Under the pieces are notes generated by a model. That model did no database searches and was not told where the DNA came from. It saw only the letters and a program-made list of their open reading frames with translations. Positions 17,124-23,411 of a stretch of DNA of 36,357 nucleotides are shown piece after piece (position 1 is the first letter of the stretch; every line of letters begins with the position of its first letter). Made by a program: the position numbers and the translations under genes. The stretch comes from a virus: the IMG/VR virus record IMGVR_UViG_3300044954_000058, positions 1 to 36,357 of that record; one strand, written 5' to 3'.

Positions 17124-17149
17124 CAAATATTTTCTGTGTCTGCTATAAT
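17120..17149 (+). promoter_or_regulatory. Promoter P1 upstream of hsp20
   Basis: TTGACA (17120-17125), 18 bp spacer ending in TGC, TATAAT (17144-17149). A perfect two-box promoter with extended -10, overlapping the end of the previous gene. Confidence 0.8.
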
Positions 17150-17166
17150 AGAATTCTGGCTACAAC

Positions 17167-17190
17167 GGGCAGGTTGAAACATACCTGCCC
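17167..17190 (+). repeat. Inverted repeat overlapping promoter P2 (operator or attenuator candidate)
   Basis: GGGCAGGT (17167-17174), 8-nt loop, ACCTGCCC (17183-17190): eight perfect G+C-rich pairs in an A+T-rich genome. It lies just after the P1 start region and covers the -35/spacer of P2. Only TTTG follows, so it is a weak intrinsic terminator at best; a repressor operator, or an RNA hairpin in the P1 transcript, fits as well. Confidence 0.7.
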
Positions 17191-17203
17191 TTTGTGCTAT
17201 AAT
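17174..17203 (+). promoter_or_regulatory. Promoter P2 upstream of hsp20
   Basis: TTGAAA (17174-17179), 18 bp spacer ending in TGC, TATAAT (17198-17203). Same spacing and same extended -10 (TGCTATAAT) as P1, 54 bp downstream. Leads to the hsp20 gene through a leader with AAAGGAG. Confidence 0.75.
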
Positions 17204-17257
17204 AATATAGTATCTGCCTAACGGGGATACAAATTAACTCGCTGAAAAGGAGCAAAA

Positions 17258-17674
17258 ATGGTAACAACATTTGCAATGGATCTTTTCAAAGATCCTTTTT
17301 TTATTGGGTTCAACCGAGAACTAGATAGGTTGAATAGAGTACATTCAATTAATGCTGGTGGATTCCCACCATATGATCTACTTAAGGTAGATGTAGATAA
17401 CTATGTTTTAACTCTTGCAGTTGCAGGGTTTAGCAAAGATGATCTTGACATCTCGGTAGACAGTGGCACACTCATTATTAAGGGTGAACAAACAAAAGAA
17501 ACTGAAGCAGAAGTATTACATAAAGGAATCGCTGCAAGAAAGTTTACTCGTTCGTTTGCACTTGGTGAGTATATGGAAGTAACTAGCGCTCAACTTACTG
17601 ATGGAATGTTGAATATTAAAGTAACACGCAATATTCCAGAAGAAAAGAAGCCAAAATCAATTAAAATCAAGTAA
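17258..17674 (+). CDS. Small heat-shock protein (Hsp20/IbpA-like)
   Basis: 138 aa. An ATP-independent holdase chaperone. The alpha-crystallin domain runs from about residue 37 to 130 with DNYVLTLAVAGFSKDDLDISV, LIIKGEQ, FTRSFALGEYMEV and the closing GMLNIKVTRNIPEEKKPKSI; the C-terminal I-x-I is KSIKIK. Phage Hsp20 genes are best known from cyanophages, where they are thought to assist virion assembly or buffer stress. Two tandem promoters and a strong AAAGGAG suggest high expression. Confidence 0.93.
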   Translation: MVTTFAMDLFKDPFFIGFNRELDRLNRVHSINAGGFPPYDLLKVDVDNYVLTLAVAGFSKDDLDISVDSGTLIIKGEQTKETEAEVLHKGIAARKFTRSFALGEYMEVTSAQLTDGMLNIKVTRNIPEEKKPKSIKIK

Positions 17675-17721
17675 ATCCATAGACCTAAGCATGTCTTTAA
17701 ACTGCTCTTTTTTTAATATAA

Positions 17722-17730
17722 TGTTATAAT
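17722..17730 (+). promoter_or_regulatory. Extended -10 promoter before holin-like gene
   Basis: TGTTATAAT with TATAAT at 17725-17730; no clear -35. A T-run just upstream (17708-17714) may mark the hsp20 transcript end, but no stable stem precedes it. Confidence 0.5.
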
Positions 17731-17770
17731 AATCCTATCAGACTACCCAGTTTGATTGGGAGAGATAACT

Positions 17771-18064
17771 ATGACAAAATTAAAAACAGTAGTAGAAGAA
17801 CCTACTAAAGTTAGGTCGGGTGCAATTGCAAGTATCAATAATATTCTTATGCGTATTATTGCAGTATTTGCAGCGTCTGGCTTAAGTGTTATAGGTGCTG
17901 GAGCCATTGTAGGCATTAACACTTTTCATGCAGTGGTTCTTGCTGGTACACTAGGAGTAGCCACAGTAGTTGAAAAACTGGCTCGTGGATTTTTAGATGA
18001 CGGCAAACTTACCATTCAAGAAATCAATAATGCGTTTTCTACAGTGGACAAAAGGGGCAAATAG
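17771..18064 (+). CDS. Holin-like membrane protein
   Basis: 97 aa from ATG 17771, which has GGGAGAG at 17758-17764; the TTG at 17756 lies inside that ribosome site. One to two hydrophobic segments (IIAVFAASGLSVIGAGAIVG, then FHAVVLAGTLGVATVV), then a charged cytoplasmic tail. Size, topology and position two genes before the CHAP endolysin fit a class II-type holin. It does not resemble the second holin-like protein at 23123 closely, so which one times lysis is open. Confidence 0.6.
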   Translation: MTKLKTVVEEPTKVRSGAIASINNILMRIIAVFAASGLSVIGAGAIVGINTFHAVVLAGTLGVATVVEKLARGFLDDGKLTIQEINNAFSTVDKRGK

Positions 18065-18084
18065 GACATCTTAATCTGGGTTAT

Positions 18085-18113
18085 TTGACACGATACCCCT
18101 CCAATGGTACAAT
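18085..18113 (+). promoter_or_regulatory. Promoter of the HslV-like gene
   Basis: TTGACA (18085-18090), 17 bp spacer ending in TGG, TACAAT (18108-18113). It shows that the upstream in-frame TTG at 18085 is promoter DNA, not a start codon. Confidence 0.8.
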
Positions 18114-18141
18114 TAATTTAGGTGCTATTAAAGGGGTATTT

Positions 18142-18666
18142 GTGACTTGTATTGCTGTTGTTCGCAAAGAAGAAAAAATTTATATGTCTGGCGAACGTGG
18201 TGTATCGGATGATGATATCATGCTACCCTCATCAACACCAAAGGTATGGCAATTAGGTCCTTACATTATGGGGTATGCAGGAAGCATGGATGGCGAACGC
18301 ATTCGTCATAATTTCAAACCATCAATACCATCTGGAAATAATTTACAAAAGTTTATGTATACAAGATTTATTAAAGAACTAAGAGACTTTTATCAAGACT
18401 GGTGGGTAGATACAACAAAGGATTCTGATTTTGGAATGATTATTTGTGTTAAGGGTGAAATATTTGAGCATGGTGCAGCAGACATGTCACTAACACAATA
18501 CAATAATGAATATCTTGCAATGGGCTCTGGATCATCATATGCTATGGGATATTTATATGCTACAGAAAATCAAAAGGATGCACGTAAAAGATCTATTGGT
18601 GCAGTAGCATCTGCAATAAAGTTCTCAACATCCTGCATGGGTCCTATTGACACAGTGAGTATTTAA
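18142..18666 (+). CDS. Proteasome-beta/HslV-like Ntn hydrolase
   Basis: 174 aa from GTG 18142, preceded by AAGGGG. The start follows from the promoter at 18085-18113 and gives an N terminus MTCIAVVRKE in which Thr2 would become the N-terminal nucleophile once Met is removed. Counting from that Thr as residue 1, Glu17 (in MSGERG) and Lys33 (TPKVWQ) fall exactly on Asp17 and Lys33 of HslV/proteasome beta subunits; later blocks MGYAGSMDGE, AMGSGSSYAMG and CMGPIDTVSI also match the family. In cells these form self-compartmentalised proteases with an ATPase partner; no HslU-like partner is in the window. Function could be virion maturation or degradation of host proteins. Confidence 0.8.
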   Translation: MTCIAVVRKEEKIYMSGERGVSDDDIMLPSSTPKVWQLGPYIMGYAGSMDGERIRHNFKPSIPSGNNLQKFMYTRFIKELRDFYQDWWVDTTKDSDFGMIICVKGEIFEHGAADMSLTQYNNEYLAMGSGSSYAMGYLYATENQKDARKRSIGAVASAIKFSTSCMGPIDTVSI

Positions 18667-18669
18667 AGA

Positions 18670-18675
18670 TATACT
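18670..18675 (+). promoter_or_regulatory. Leaderless -10 box for 18682 gene
   Basis: TATACT followed by 6 nt and ATG, so transcription should start at or next to the A of ATG; no ribosome site is present. Confidence 0.55.
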
Positions 18676-18681
18676 ATTTAT

Positions 18682-18885
18682 ATGAATCATTTAAACGATG
18701 AAGACTTGTCAGATGATGAAAAAGAGTTTGGCATTTGGTTAGCCAACGGTATTGATCGTGGCTGGGTAAGCGATCCATACTGTCATACACACGATGGTGG
18801 GTATGAGTTTATGAGCGAAGAAGAAATAGAAGAATGGGAAGCGGGAGGAGACCCTTGTGAACACGTACTTAGAATTCTCATATGA
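18682..18885 (+). CDS. Small acidic protein
   Basis: 67 aa, strongly acidic (about a quarter Asp/Glu), with YCHTHDGGYEFMSEEEIEEWEAGGDPCEH. The spaced C-H-H-D and C-E-H residues may bind a metal. No ribosome site; TATACT lies 6 nt before the ATG, suggesting a leaderless mRNA. Similar small acidic proteins are frequent in actinophages; function unknown. The tRNA-Thr gene follows after 8 bp. Confidence 0.65.
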   Translation: MNHLNDEDLSDDEKEFGIWLANGIDRGWVSDPYCHTHDGGYEFMSEEEIEEWEAGGDPCEHVLRILI

Positions 18886-18893
18886 TAATAATT

Positions 18894-18967
18894 GCCTCTT
18901 TAGCATAGTGGTAGTGCCTCCGCCTTGTAAGCGGGTTGCGTAAGTTCGATTCTTACAAGAGGCTCCA
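18894..18967 (+). tRNA. tRNA-Thr (anticodon TGT), CCA encoded
   Basis: Full cloverleaf: acceptor GCCTCTT/AAGAGGC, short D stem GCA/TGC, anticodon stem TCCGC/GCGGG with loop CTTGTAA, T stem GTAAG/CTTAC with loop TTCGATT, discriminator T and encoded CCA. It reads ACA codons, common in this A+T-rich genome. Unlike the two minus-strand tRNAs it carries its own CCA. Confidence 0.93.
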
Positions 18968-18982
18968 TAGTTCTGCTATAAT
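18953..18982 (+). promoter_or_regulatory. Endolysin promoter overlapping the tRNA-Thr 3' end
   Basis: TGCTATAAT with TATAAT at 18977-18982; 18 bp upstream is TTACAA (18953-18958), which lies in the T stem and acceptor stem of tRNA-Thr. Same box pattern as P1/P2 before hsp20. AAAAGGAG at 19012 then serves the endolysin ATG. Confidence 0.6.
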
Positions 18983-19022
18983 TTATATAGGAGCAATCCT
19001 ATTTGCAAATAAAAGGAGAAAC

Positions 19023-19610
19023 ATGGCAGAAAAAGGTACAGTAGAGGCTCTTATTGAGGTAGCCAAAAAAGAAGTTGGCACAATTGAGGGTCCCAAAGAT
19101 AATGAAACAAAGTATGGCAAATTTACAAAAGCAAACTTTCAGCCTTGGTGTGGATCGTTTGTTATGTGGTGTGCTAATCAGGCTGGCGTAAAGGTACCAA
19201 ATACAGTTTATACTCCGGCAGGAGAAGCAGCATTTAAGAAGATGAACCGCTGGGCAGATGCTCGTAACGATGACCCAACACCTGGTGACATCATTTATTT
19301 TGATTTTCCAGAAGATGGCGTAAATAGAACATCTCATGTTGGTATTTGTATTAAGAACAATGGTGATGGAACTATTCAATGCATTGAAGGAAACACTGCT
19401 GGATCTTCAAAGGGAGATCAACGAAATGGCGGTATGGTTTGTGAAAAGACTCGTGCTTATGTAAAGGATAACAAGAAGAAACTTATCAACGGTATTGTTG
19501 GTTGGGGTCGTCCGGTTTACAAAGGTGAAGATGGTCAGCCATTAGCAGTTAAACTTGCAAAGCCCGCAGCAAAGCCTGCAAAGAGGGCAGCAAAAAAGGC
19601 TGCAAAGTAA
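19023..19610 (+). CDS. CHAP-domain endolysin (peptidoglycan amidase/endopeptidase)
   Basis: 195 aa from ATG 19023 with AAAAGGAG; a reading starting at 18936 would run through the tRNA. CHAP domain with catalytic Cys43 (PWCGSFVMW), His105 (TSHVGICI) and Glu122/Asn124 (CIEGNTAG); the middle PTPGDIIYFDF is typical. It would cut the host cell wall at lysis. The C-terminal 25 residues are Lys/Ala/Pro repeats (AKPAAKPAKRAAKKAAK), probably a wall-binding polycation rather than a folded domain. No signal peptide, so it depends on a holin. Confidence 0.92.
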   Translation: MAEKGTVEALIEVAKKEVGTIEGPKDNETKYGKFTKANFQPWCGSFVMWCANQAGVKVPNTVYTPAGEAAFKKMNRWADARNDDPTPGDIIYFDFPEDGVNRTSHVGICIKNNGDGTIQCIEGNTAGSSKGDQRNGGMVCEKTRAYVKDNKKKLINGIVGWGRPVYKGEDGQPLAVKLAKPAAKPAKRAAKKAAK

Positions 19611-19624
19611 ATGTAATTAAATAA

Positions 19625-19810
19625 GAGAAGTTTACTAAAACAATTAGTTGGCAGTTTGTCCACATTGGTTTTGTATATGGTGCTATTTATGCATTTACTC
19701 GTGAATGGGAATATGCTAGTTTAGGATCTCTTGCTTATATTGTTTGGGAATCTTGTGCATACTATGTTCACGAACGAGTTTGGGCAAGGTTTAGCAAGAA
19801 AATAAAGTAA
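19625..19810 (+). CDS. DUF2061-like small membrane protein lacking a normal start codon
   Basis: The frame ending at TAA 19808-19810 encodes about 61 residues: KFTKTISWQFVHIGFVYG, a strand/TM segment, WESCAYYVHERVWARF. The last motif (YY.HER.WA) and the K..SW start are the DUF2061 pattern. TAA at 19622-19624 closes the frame upstream, and no ATG, GTG or TTG occurs before the conserved region; AAGAGAAG at 19623-19630 could serve an ATT start at 19640. ATG 19611 is in another frame and stops at once. Either an unusual start or a small sequence change. Ends in TAATG with the next gene. Confidence 0.6.
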   Translation, partial: EKFTKTISWQFVHIGFVYGAIYAFTREWEYASLGSLAYIVWESCAYYVHERVWARFSKKIK

Positions 19811-19995
19811 TGCCAGATTATGTTTATAAGTATATTAAATGTAATATACAAACAATTAAAACTAGATCAATCATAGAATCAGAGCCACAATACAATTGTG
19901 ATATATGTAACGTGGTTCTGACTAGACAATATACACCTTTTGGTGTACAATTTAATGGTAAGGGTTTTTATTCCACCGACAATAATGGGGTATAA
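19810..19995 (+). CDS. FmdB-like zinc-ribbon protein
   Basis: 61 aa. Begins MPDYVYKYIKC, has CDIC in the middle and ends FGVQFNGKGFYSTDN, the layout of FmdB/RegB small zinc-ribbon proteins (MP.Y.Y.C..C ... GV.F.G.GFY.TD). The first CxxC has lost one cysteine (only C11 remains), so metal binding may be altered. TAATG overlap upstream. Confidence 0.72.
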   Translation: MPDYVYKYIKCNIQTIKTRSIIESEPQYNCDICNVVLTRQYTPFGVQFNGKGFYSTDNNGV

Positions 19996-19996
19996 T

Positions 19997-20257
19997 ATGT
20001 TTAAGATGGGCACTAAAAGGCAGGTAGAAGAACGCAAGTGGTTATTGACGGCAGAAGATAAATGCGATAGATGTTTTGCACAGGCTTATGTCTCAGTAAC
20101 TGGTGTTAATGGTGAGTTAATGTTTTGTGGACATCATTATAATAAAATTATGGATGATATAGAAGGTTACAGAAAAATGATGGCATATGCATATTCTGTA
20201 GTTGATGAAAGAGAAAAACTTGTAGAAAATCGTAGCAAGGAAGAGTCATACTCATGA
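19997..20257 (+). CDS. DUF7455-like zinc protein
   Basis: 86 aa from ATG 19997. Core LTAEDKCDRCFAQAYVSV (C23, C26) and LMFCGHHYNK (C44, H46, H47), which matches the small actinobacterial DUF7455 proteins (LTA.DRCDRCGAQA ... LLFCGHH). It is one of the best host indicators in the window. TATAAT directly abuts the ATG (19991-19996), so if used as a promoter it would favour the next in-frame ATG at 20006. Function unknown. Confidence 0.82.
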   Translation: MFKMGTKRQVEERKWLLTAEDKCDRCFAQAYVSVTGVNGELMFCGHHYNKIMDDIEGYRKMMAYAYSVVDEREKLVENRSKEESYS

Positions 20258-20592
20258 CACCAGATGAGGCTGCAGAAATTGCATTAATTAATTTAATTGA
20301 TAAAGGCGCGGTTGCATTTAAAGGATTAGATGAAACTGGAGAGCCTCTTTATTGTTTTACAGAAAAACTACAAGAAGTTGCTCCAGATCTTTATAATATG
20401 CATGTTTCAACGTTAAATGTTGAAATAATGGCTTTATGGGAAAAGGGTTTTGTTGATATGAATTTATTTGAAGAAAACCCTACAATTAAATTAACCGACA
20501 AAGCATTCGAAACAACATGTATTAATGAATTAAATGATAATTTACAAAAGTTTTTAAAAGAAATTAAACGTATTTATCGTGAACAACTATAA
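20254..20592 (+). CDS. Hypothetical protein, possibly winged-helix
   Basis: 112 aa in an ATGA overlap with the DUF7455-like gene, AAGGAAG upstream. Alternating helices and a pair of short strands (GEPLYCFTEKL; NPTIKLTDKAF) recall a winged helix such as MarR-like phage proteins, but the match is only by pattern. Acidic at the N terminus, charged helix at the C terminus. Confidence 0.6.
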   Translation: MTPDEAAEIALINLIDKGAVAFKGLDETGEPLYCFTEKLQEVAPDLYNMHVSTLNVEIMALWEKGFVDMNLFEENPTIKLTDKAFETTCINELNDNLQKFLKEIKRIYREQL

Positions 20593-20596
20593 CTAG

Positions 20597-20605
20597 TGCT
20601 ACAAT
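20597..20605 (+). promoter_or_regulatory. Leaderless extended -10 for 20612 gene
   Basis: TGCTACAAT, then 6 nt, then ATG. No Shine-Dalgarno sequence in the gap. Confidence 0.6.
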
Positions 20606-20611
20606 AGATAC

Positions 20612-21022
20612 ATGAATGATTTTCTTGTATCGTTCTTGACAATGATAGGTATATTTGCTATACTTTATGTAAGAAAGCCAAAAAAAAGAAAAAATATAAT
20701 TAAATATAGACAAAGCAATATGCATCAAATAATTGGTCCATTTCTTCCAGACTTGTCGCCAGTTGATGTAAAAGATACTCAGTCAACAAAACGTTTAAAA
20801 GAAAACATTATAGACGTACTTGTTACTGAGGATTTTGCATATTGGATTCACAAAAATGTATTTTATAAGGCGGATGTTGATGATGGTCATGTAGATAGAT
20901 CAACAGCGTCTCCTGTAAATACAGAAGATATGTCAGAAGAAGAATTTAAAAAAATGCTTAAGATATTAGACAAACTAACTGATAGGAGTAACAGTGAAGG
21001 TCGTGGTGCAGGGAACCAATGA
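20612..21022 (+). CDS. Membrane-anchored hypothetical protein
   Basis: 136 aa: N-terminal transmembrane helix (residues 3-19) followed by a basic stop-transfer segment (RKPKKRKNIIKYR) and a soluble, acidic C-terminal part (MSEEEFKKMLKIL). Leaderless promoter at the start. A second, very strong promoter sequence lies inside codons 9-18; a shorter product from ATG 20720 (MHQIIGPFLPD) without the membrane helix is therefore possible. Confidence 0.62.
   Translation: MNDFLVSFLTMIGIFAILYVRKPKKRKNIIKYRQSNMHQIIGPFLPDLSPVDVKDTQSTKRLKENIIDVLVTEDFAYWIHKNVFYKADVDDGHVDRSTASPVNTEDMSEEEFKKMLKILDKLTDRSNSEGRGAGNQ
20636..20664 (+). promoter_or_regulatory. Promoter inside the 20612 gene
   Basis: TTGACA (20636-20641), 17 bp spacer ending TGC, TATACT (20659-20664). 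Every element agrees with the phage's intergenic promoters although it lies in a coding transmembrane segment; could serve the downstream WhiB-containing cluster. Confidence 0.5.
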
Positions 21023-21344
21023 GTTCAATGACTACCAAGTATTTCTTCGTGCTATGGCAATTTCGTTATCATCAATGAAACAAGAAGATGGCGAGTTCAT
21101 AGTTTACTCTGTTGGTCCAAATCAAGTTCACTCTTTTGTTTCAGAGTTTTGTAATGTTTCTGAAAAGGGACTAAAAGCAAGGGGCAAAAAAGTAAGATTC
21201 TATAAAACAAATCCACATTGGGTTGAAGAAAATATAAACGATATTGACTATTTTGCGTATCTTAGTAAGCCAAAACAATACATATCCAAGTTGGCTTCAT
21301 TTGCACAATCTAACAATGTCGAACTTAATGTGTTCTCATACTAG
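20994..21344 (+). CDS. Hypothetical Rossmann-like (SLOG/DUF2493-like) protein
   Basis: 116 aa, GTG start with AGGAG at 20984-20988. Begins MKVVVQGTNEFNDYQVFLRAM and continues with alternating strands and helices (FIVYSVGPNQVHSF, KKVRFYKTN, NVELNVFSY), which looks like a small nucleotide-binding Rossmann fold of the SLOG type. No catalytic residue recognised; naming is tentative. Confidence 0.55.
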   Translation: MKVVVQGTNEFNDYQVFLRAMAISLSSMKQEDGEFIVYSVGPNQVHSFVSEFCNVSEKGLKARGKKVRFYKTNPHWVEENINDIDYFAYLSKPKQYISKLASFAQSNNVELNVFSY

Positions 21345-21352
21345 GAAAAATA

Positions 21353-21565
21353 ATGTTAATCAATGACCTAAAAACAATGGAAGATATTGTTGCTAAAAAT
21401 AATAATTTAATTTGGGATGGATGGAACGTTGTTCATCTTTTTAAATCAAACGTTGCAATGTTTAAAACAAATGGTGTTTTTATTGATGGCAACTGGTATA
21501 CTAAAACAGTTTATTCTCCAGATCAAAACGGATGGAATATAAATAAAAAACATCTGGAATCATAA
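21353..21565 (+). CDS. Hypothetical small protein
   Basis: 70 aa, AGGAAA before the ATG, aromatic and strand-rich (LIWDGWNVVHLFKSNVAMF, GNWYTKTVYSPDQNGW). No family recognised. Shares its stop with the WhiB start (TAATG). Confidence 0.6.
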   Translation: MLINDLKTMEDIVAKNNNLIWDGWNVVHLFKSNVAMFKTNGVFIDGNWYTKTVYSPDQNGWNINKKHLES

Positions 21566-21849
21566 TGAACAGACATTTATGGAAAGAAGATGCTGCCTGC
21601 TTAGATTATGACACTAATTTATTTTTTGATAAGTATGAAGATAATCCAAACATAAGACATGGTGTAGATAATGTTTGTTTGGCTTGTCCTGTAGCAAGAA
21701 TATGTTTTGCTGTTGGAATTTCTGACAAAGAATATGGTATTTGGGGTGGTGTATACTTAGAAAAGGGCAATGTATCTAGAGAGTTTAATAGTCATAAAAC
21801 TAAGGCTAGATGGGCTGAGATTTGGGAAAACTTAACGATTGAAGCATGA
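21565..21849 (+). CDS. WhiB-family Fe-S transcription factor
   Basis: 94 aa. WhiB-like (Wbl) proteins are confined to Actinobacteria and their phages; they bind a 4Fe-4S cluster and the sigma factor. Seen: C12, C38, C41 and C47 in the order C-x(n)-C-x2-C-x5-C, then GIWGG (58-62), the turn needed for sigma binding. The C-terminal DNA-binding basic patch is present but weak (HKTKARWAEIW). Phage WhiB proteins such as TM4 WhiBTM4 are known to inhibit host WhiB2; the same sort of host control is a reasonable guess. TAATG upstream and overlap with the next gene. Confidence 0.9.
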   Translation: MNRHLWKEDAACLDYDTNLFFDKYEDNPNIRHGVDNVCLACPVARICFAVGISDKEYGIWGGVYLEKGNVSREFNSHKTKARWAEIWENLTIEA

Positions 21850-22079
21850 TGTATACAGATGCAATGCAACGTGCTTTTAGATCTATAACTCCACTAAGAG
21901 GGTTTGTGGTTGACATTATTGATAACGAACATTTTTTAAGTGTTCGTGCAAATGAATCACAATTTATGAAATTGGATGAGTTTGAAAAGCGTAGAGCAAT
22001 AGAATATATGGTAAAGGTAAAAAAAGCACTAGAGGATAATGGTGCTATCGTAATACTAGTAAGGGGGGCAGTAAAGTGA
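21846..22079 (+). CDS. Hypothetical small protein after whiB
   Basis: 77 aa. Two strands and helices with a basic surface (FEKRRAIEYMVKVKKALEDNG). Overlaps WhiB by 4 bp (ATGATG), so made with it. No family recognised. Confidence 0.58.
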   Translation: MMYTDAMQRAFRSITPLRGFVVDIIDNEHFLSVRANESQFMKLDEFEKRRAIEYMVKVKKALEDNGAIVILVRGAVK

Positions 22080-22216
22080 AAAAATGGATAGGTTTGTCTG
22101 TGCTTGGTGTATTTGTTTTATTTATTAGTATTATTGTTATTATAGCATCACAGTTGACAAAAGCATTAGAGTATGATATATTTAATATAGAAGAAGTAGA
22201 TGAGGAGTTGTTTTAA
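22076..22216 (+). CDS. 46-aa single-pass membrane protein
   Basis: GTG 22076 overlaps the previous stop (GTGA) and has AGGGGGG just upstream. One transmembrane helix (IGLSVLGVFVLFISIIVIIA, residues 5-24) and a short acidic tail (NIEEVDEELF). The TAA overlaps the next ATG. Could be a small holin or antiholin-like or spanin-type accessory, but nothing decides it. Confidence 0.62.
   Translation: MKKWIGLSVLGVFVLFISIIVIIASQLTKALEYDIFNIEEVDEELF
22154..22182 (+). promoter_or_regulatory. Promoter inside the 46-aa gene, for the glycosylase
   Basis: TTGACA (22154-22159), 17 bp spacer ending TGA, TATATT (22177-22182), followed by GAGGAG before ATG 22216. All spacings agree with other promoters here. 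Confidence 0.6.
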
Positions 22217-22719
22217 TGCAAACATTTTTGCCACAAGCAGACTTGCATACTTCTGCTTATTTTTTAGATAGCAAAAGACTAAACAAACAAATATTAGAAG
22301 GCTATCAAATACTTAATGTATTATCTGGTAAGTCTAAGACTGGTGGTTGGCGTAATCATCCAGCAGTTTTAATGTGGCGTGGATTTGAGCGCGGTCTATG
22401 GGAGTATATACAATCTATGATTCAAGAAGCAAAAATGCGCGGTATTAAAACAAAAAACAATGAAGCAAATCTTAATGATTTAAAAGATCAATGTTGGGAA
22501 GAATGGGGAGATAAAACTCCCGAATTTTGGAAAGATGAAACCAAACTAATGCGTGTGATAACAACACATCGTGCTAATTTATTTCATAAGGATCCTATAT
22601 ACTATGTAGAGTATCAGTCTGCTGTATCAAGCCCATACAACATTCCATGTTGTCCAGACAAAAAACTTCCTTGCAAGTATTATTGGCCAACACATGAGGA
22701 GAAAGATGCATTGGTATAA
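22216..22719 (+). CDS. Pyrimidine-dimer DNA glycosylase-like protein (Pyr_excise / MSMEG_6728 type)
   Basis: 167 aa. N terminus MQTFLPQADLHTSAYFLDSKRLNKQILEG followed by GGWRNHPAVLMWRGFE matches the MSMEG_6728-type proteins related to T4 endonuclease V (DenV), which removes UV-induced pyrimidine dimers. Complete for that family. Light-exposed aquatic phages often carry DNA repair genes. It ends within the following membrane-protein gene. Confidence 0.75.
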   Translation: MQTFLPQADLHTSAYFLDSKRLNKQILEGYQILNVLSGKSKTGGWRNHPAVLMWRGFERGLWEYIQSMIQEAKMRGIKTKNNEANLNDLKDQCWEEWGDKTPEFWKDETKLMRVITTHRANLFHKDPIYYVEYQSAVSSPYNIPCCPDKKLPCKYYWPTHEEKDALV

Positions 22720-23101
22720 CTGGGTAATTATTGGATTATCAGCATTTAATATTTATGTTATTTATAGAGCATATCAAATACAACTTGCCCTTAATCAAAG
22801 TTTAATAGATAATCAGATTGCAGTTTCTGTAATGTCTGCAATGAAAGATCAAATTGAAAACTCATCAGCGTTTAAAGATGAAACTAATGAAGGGTTTATT
22901 AAATTTTTATCAGACTCTAGGGAGTGGGCCTTTAAGTATATTGAAAATACAATAAACATTGTAAACAATGTTATTGAAGATTGTCGTAAAGAAATGAATA
23001 AACCAAGAATAGCAGACTTAAATACCACAGCATTTTTGGCTAGTGTTATAGGAAAACTTCGTCCTATTGTTGAAGACAGCAAAAACGTAAAAGATGTATA
23101 A
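22706..23101 (+). CDS. Membrane-anchored coiled-coil-like protein
   Basis: 131 aa from ATG 22706, chosen because GAGGAG lies at 22695-22700. N-terminal signal anchor (WVIIGLSAFNIYVIYRAYQI) then a long helical part (about residues 25-125) suggestive of a periplasm- or cytoplasm-facing coiled coil. Next to a holin-like gene, so a lysis accessory such as a spanin-like or antiholin is conceivable. No lipobox seen. Confidence 0.6.
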   Translation: MHWYNWVIIGLSAFNIYVIYRAYQIQLALNQSLIDNQIAVSVMSAMKDQIENSSAFKDETNEGFIKFLSDSREWAFKYIENTINIVNNVIEDCRKEMNKPRIADLNTTAFLASVIGKLRPIVEDSKNVKDV

Positions 23102-23122
23102 TAGTAATAAGGTGGTGATTAA

Positions 23123-23407
23123 ATGAATCAAGCACAATTAAAGGCTATGGGAGCCTCCTATGGACGCTCAGTTCTTGCTGGTGTAGTTGCACTATATACC
23201 GCAGGAATTACCGACCCAAAGGACATGTGGGCTGCTCTAGTGGCTGCTCTTGTTCCAGTAGTTCTTCGTGCAGCAAATCCAAAAGATTCGGCATTTGGAA
23301 GGTTTGATGCAATCGCAAAGGATGTTGACGATGCAATGAAGAATATTAAACCAGTTAAAAATAAGTCTGCTAAAAAGGCTACTCCAGCAAAGAAGGTAGT
23401 TAAGTAA
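23123..23407 (+). CDS. Second holin-like protein
   Basis: 94 aa with a very strong ribosome site (AAGGTGGTGA). Two hydrophobic segments (SVLAGVVALYTAGI; MWAALVAALVPVVLRA) joined by a turn with PKD, and a Lys/Ala tail like that of the endolysin (KSAKKATPAKKVVK). It resembles short phage holins with a GxxYGRSVLAG start. A perfect terminator follows, so it closes the operon. Confidence 0.68.
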   Translation: MNQAQLKAMGASYGRSVLAGVVALYTAGITDPKDMWAALVAALVPVVLRAANPKDSAFGRFDAIAKDVDDAMKNIKPVKNKSAKKATPAKKVVK

Positions 23408-23411
23408 AATC

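Noticed and set aside
17690-17716. Terminator after hsp20
   Set aside because: There is a T7 run, but the only stem (AGAC...GTCT) is four pairs and does not abut it.
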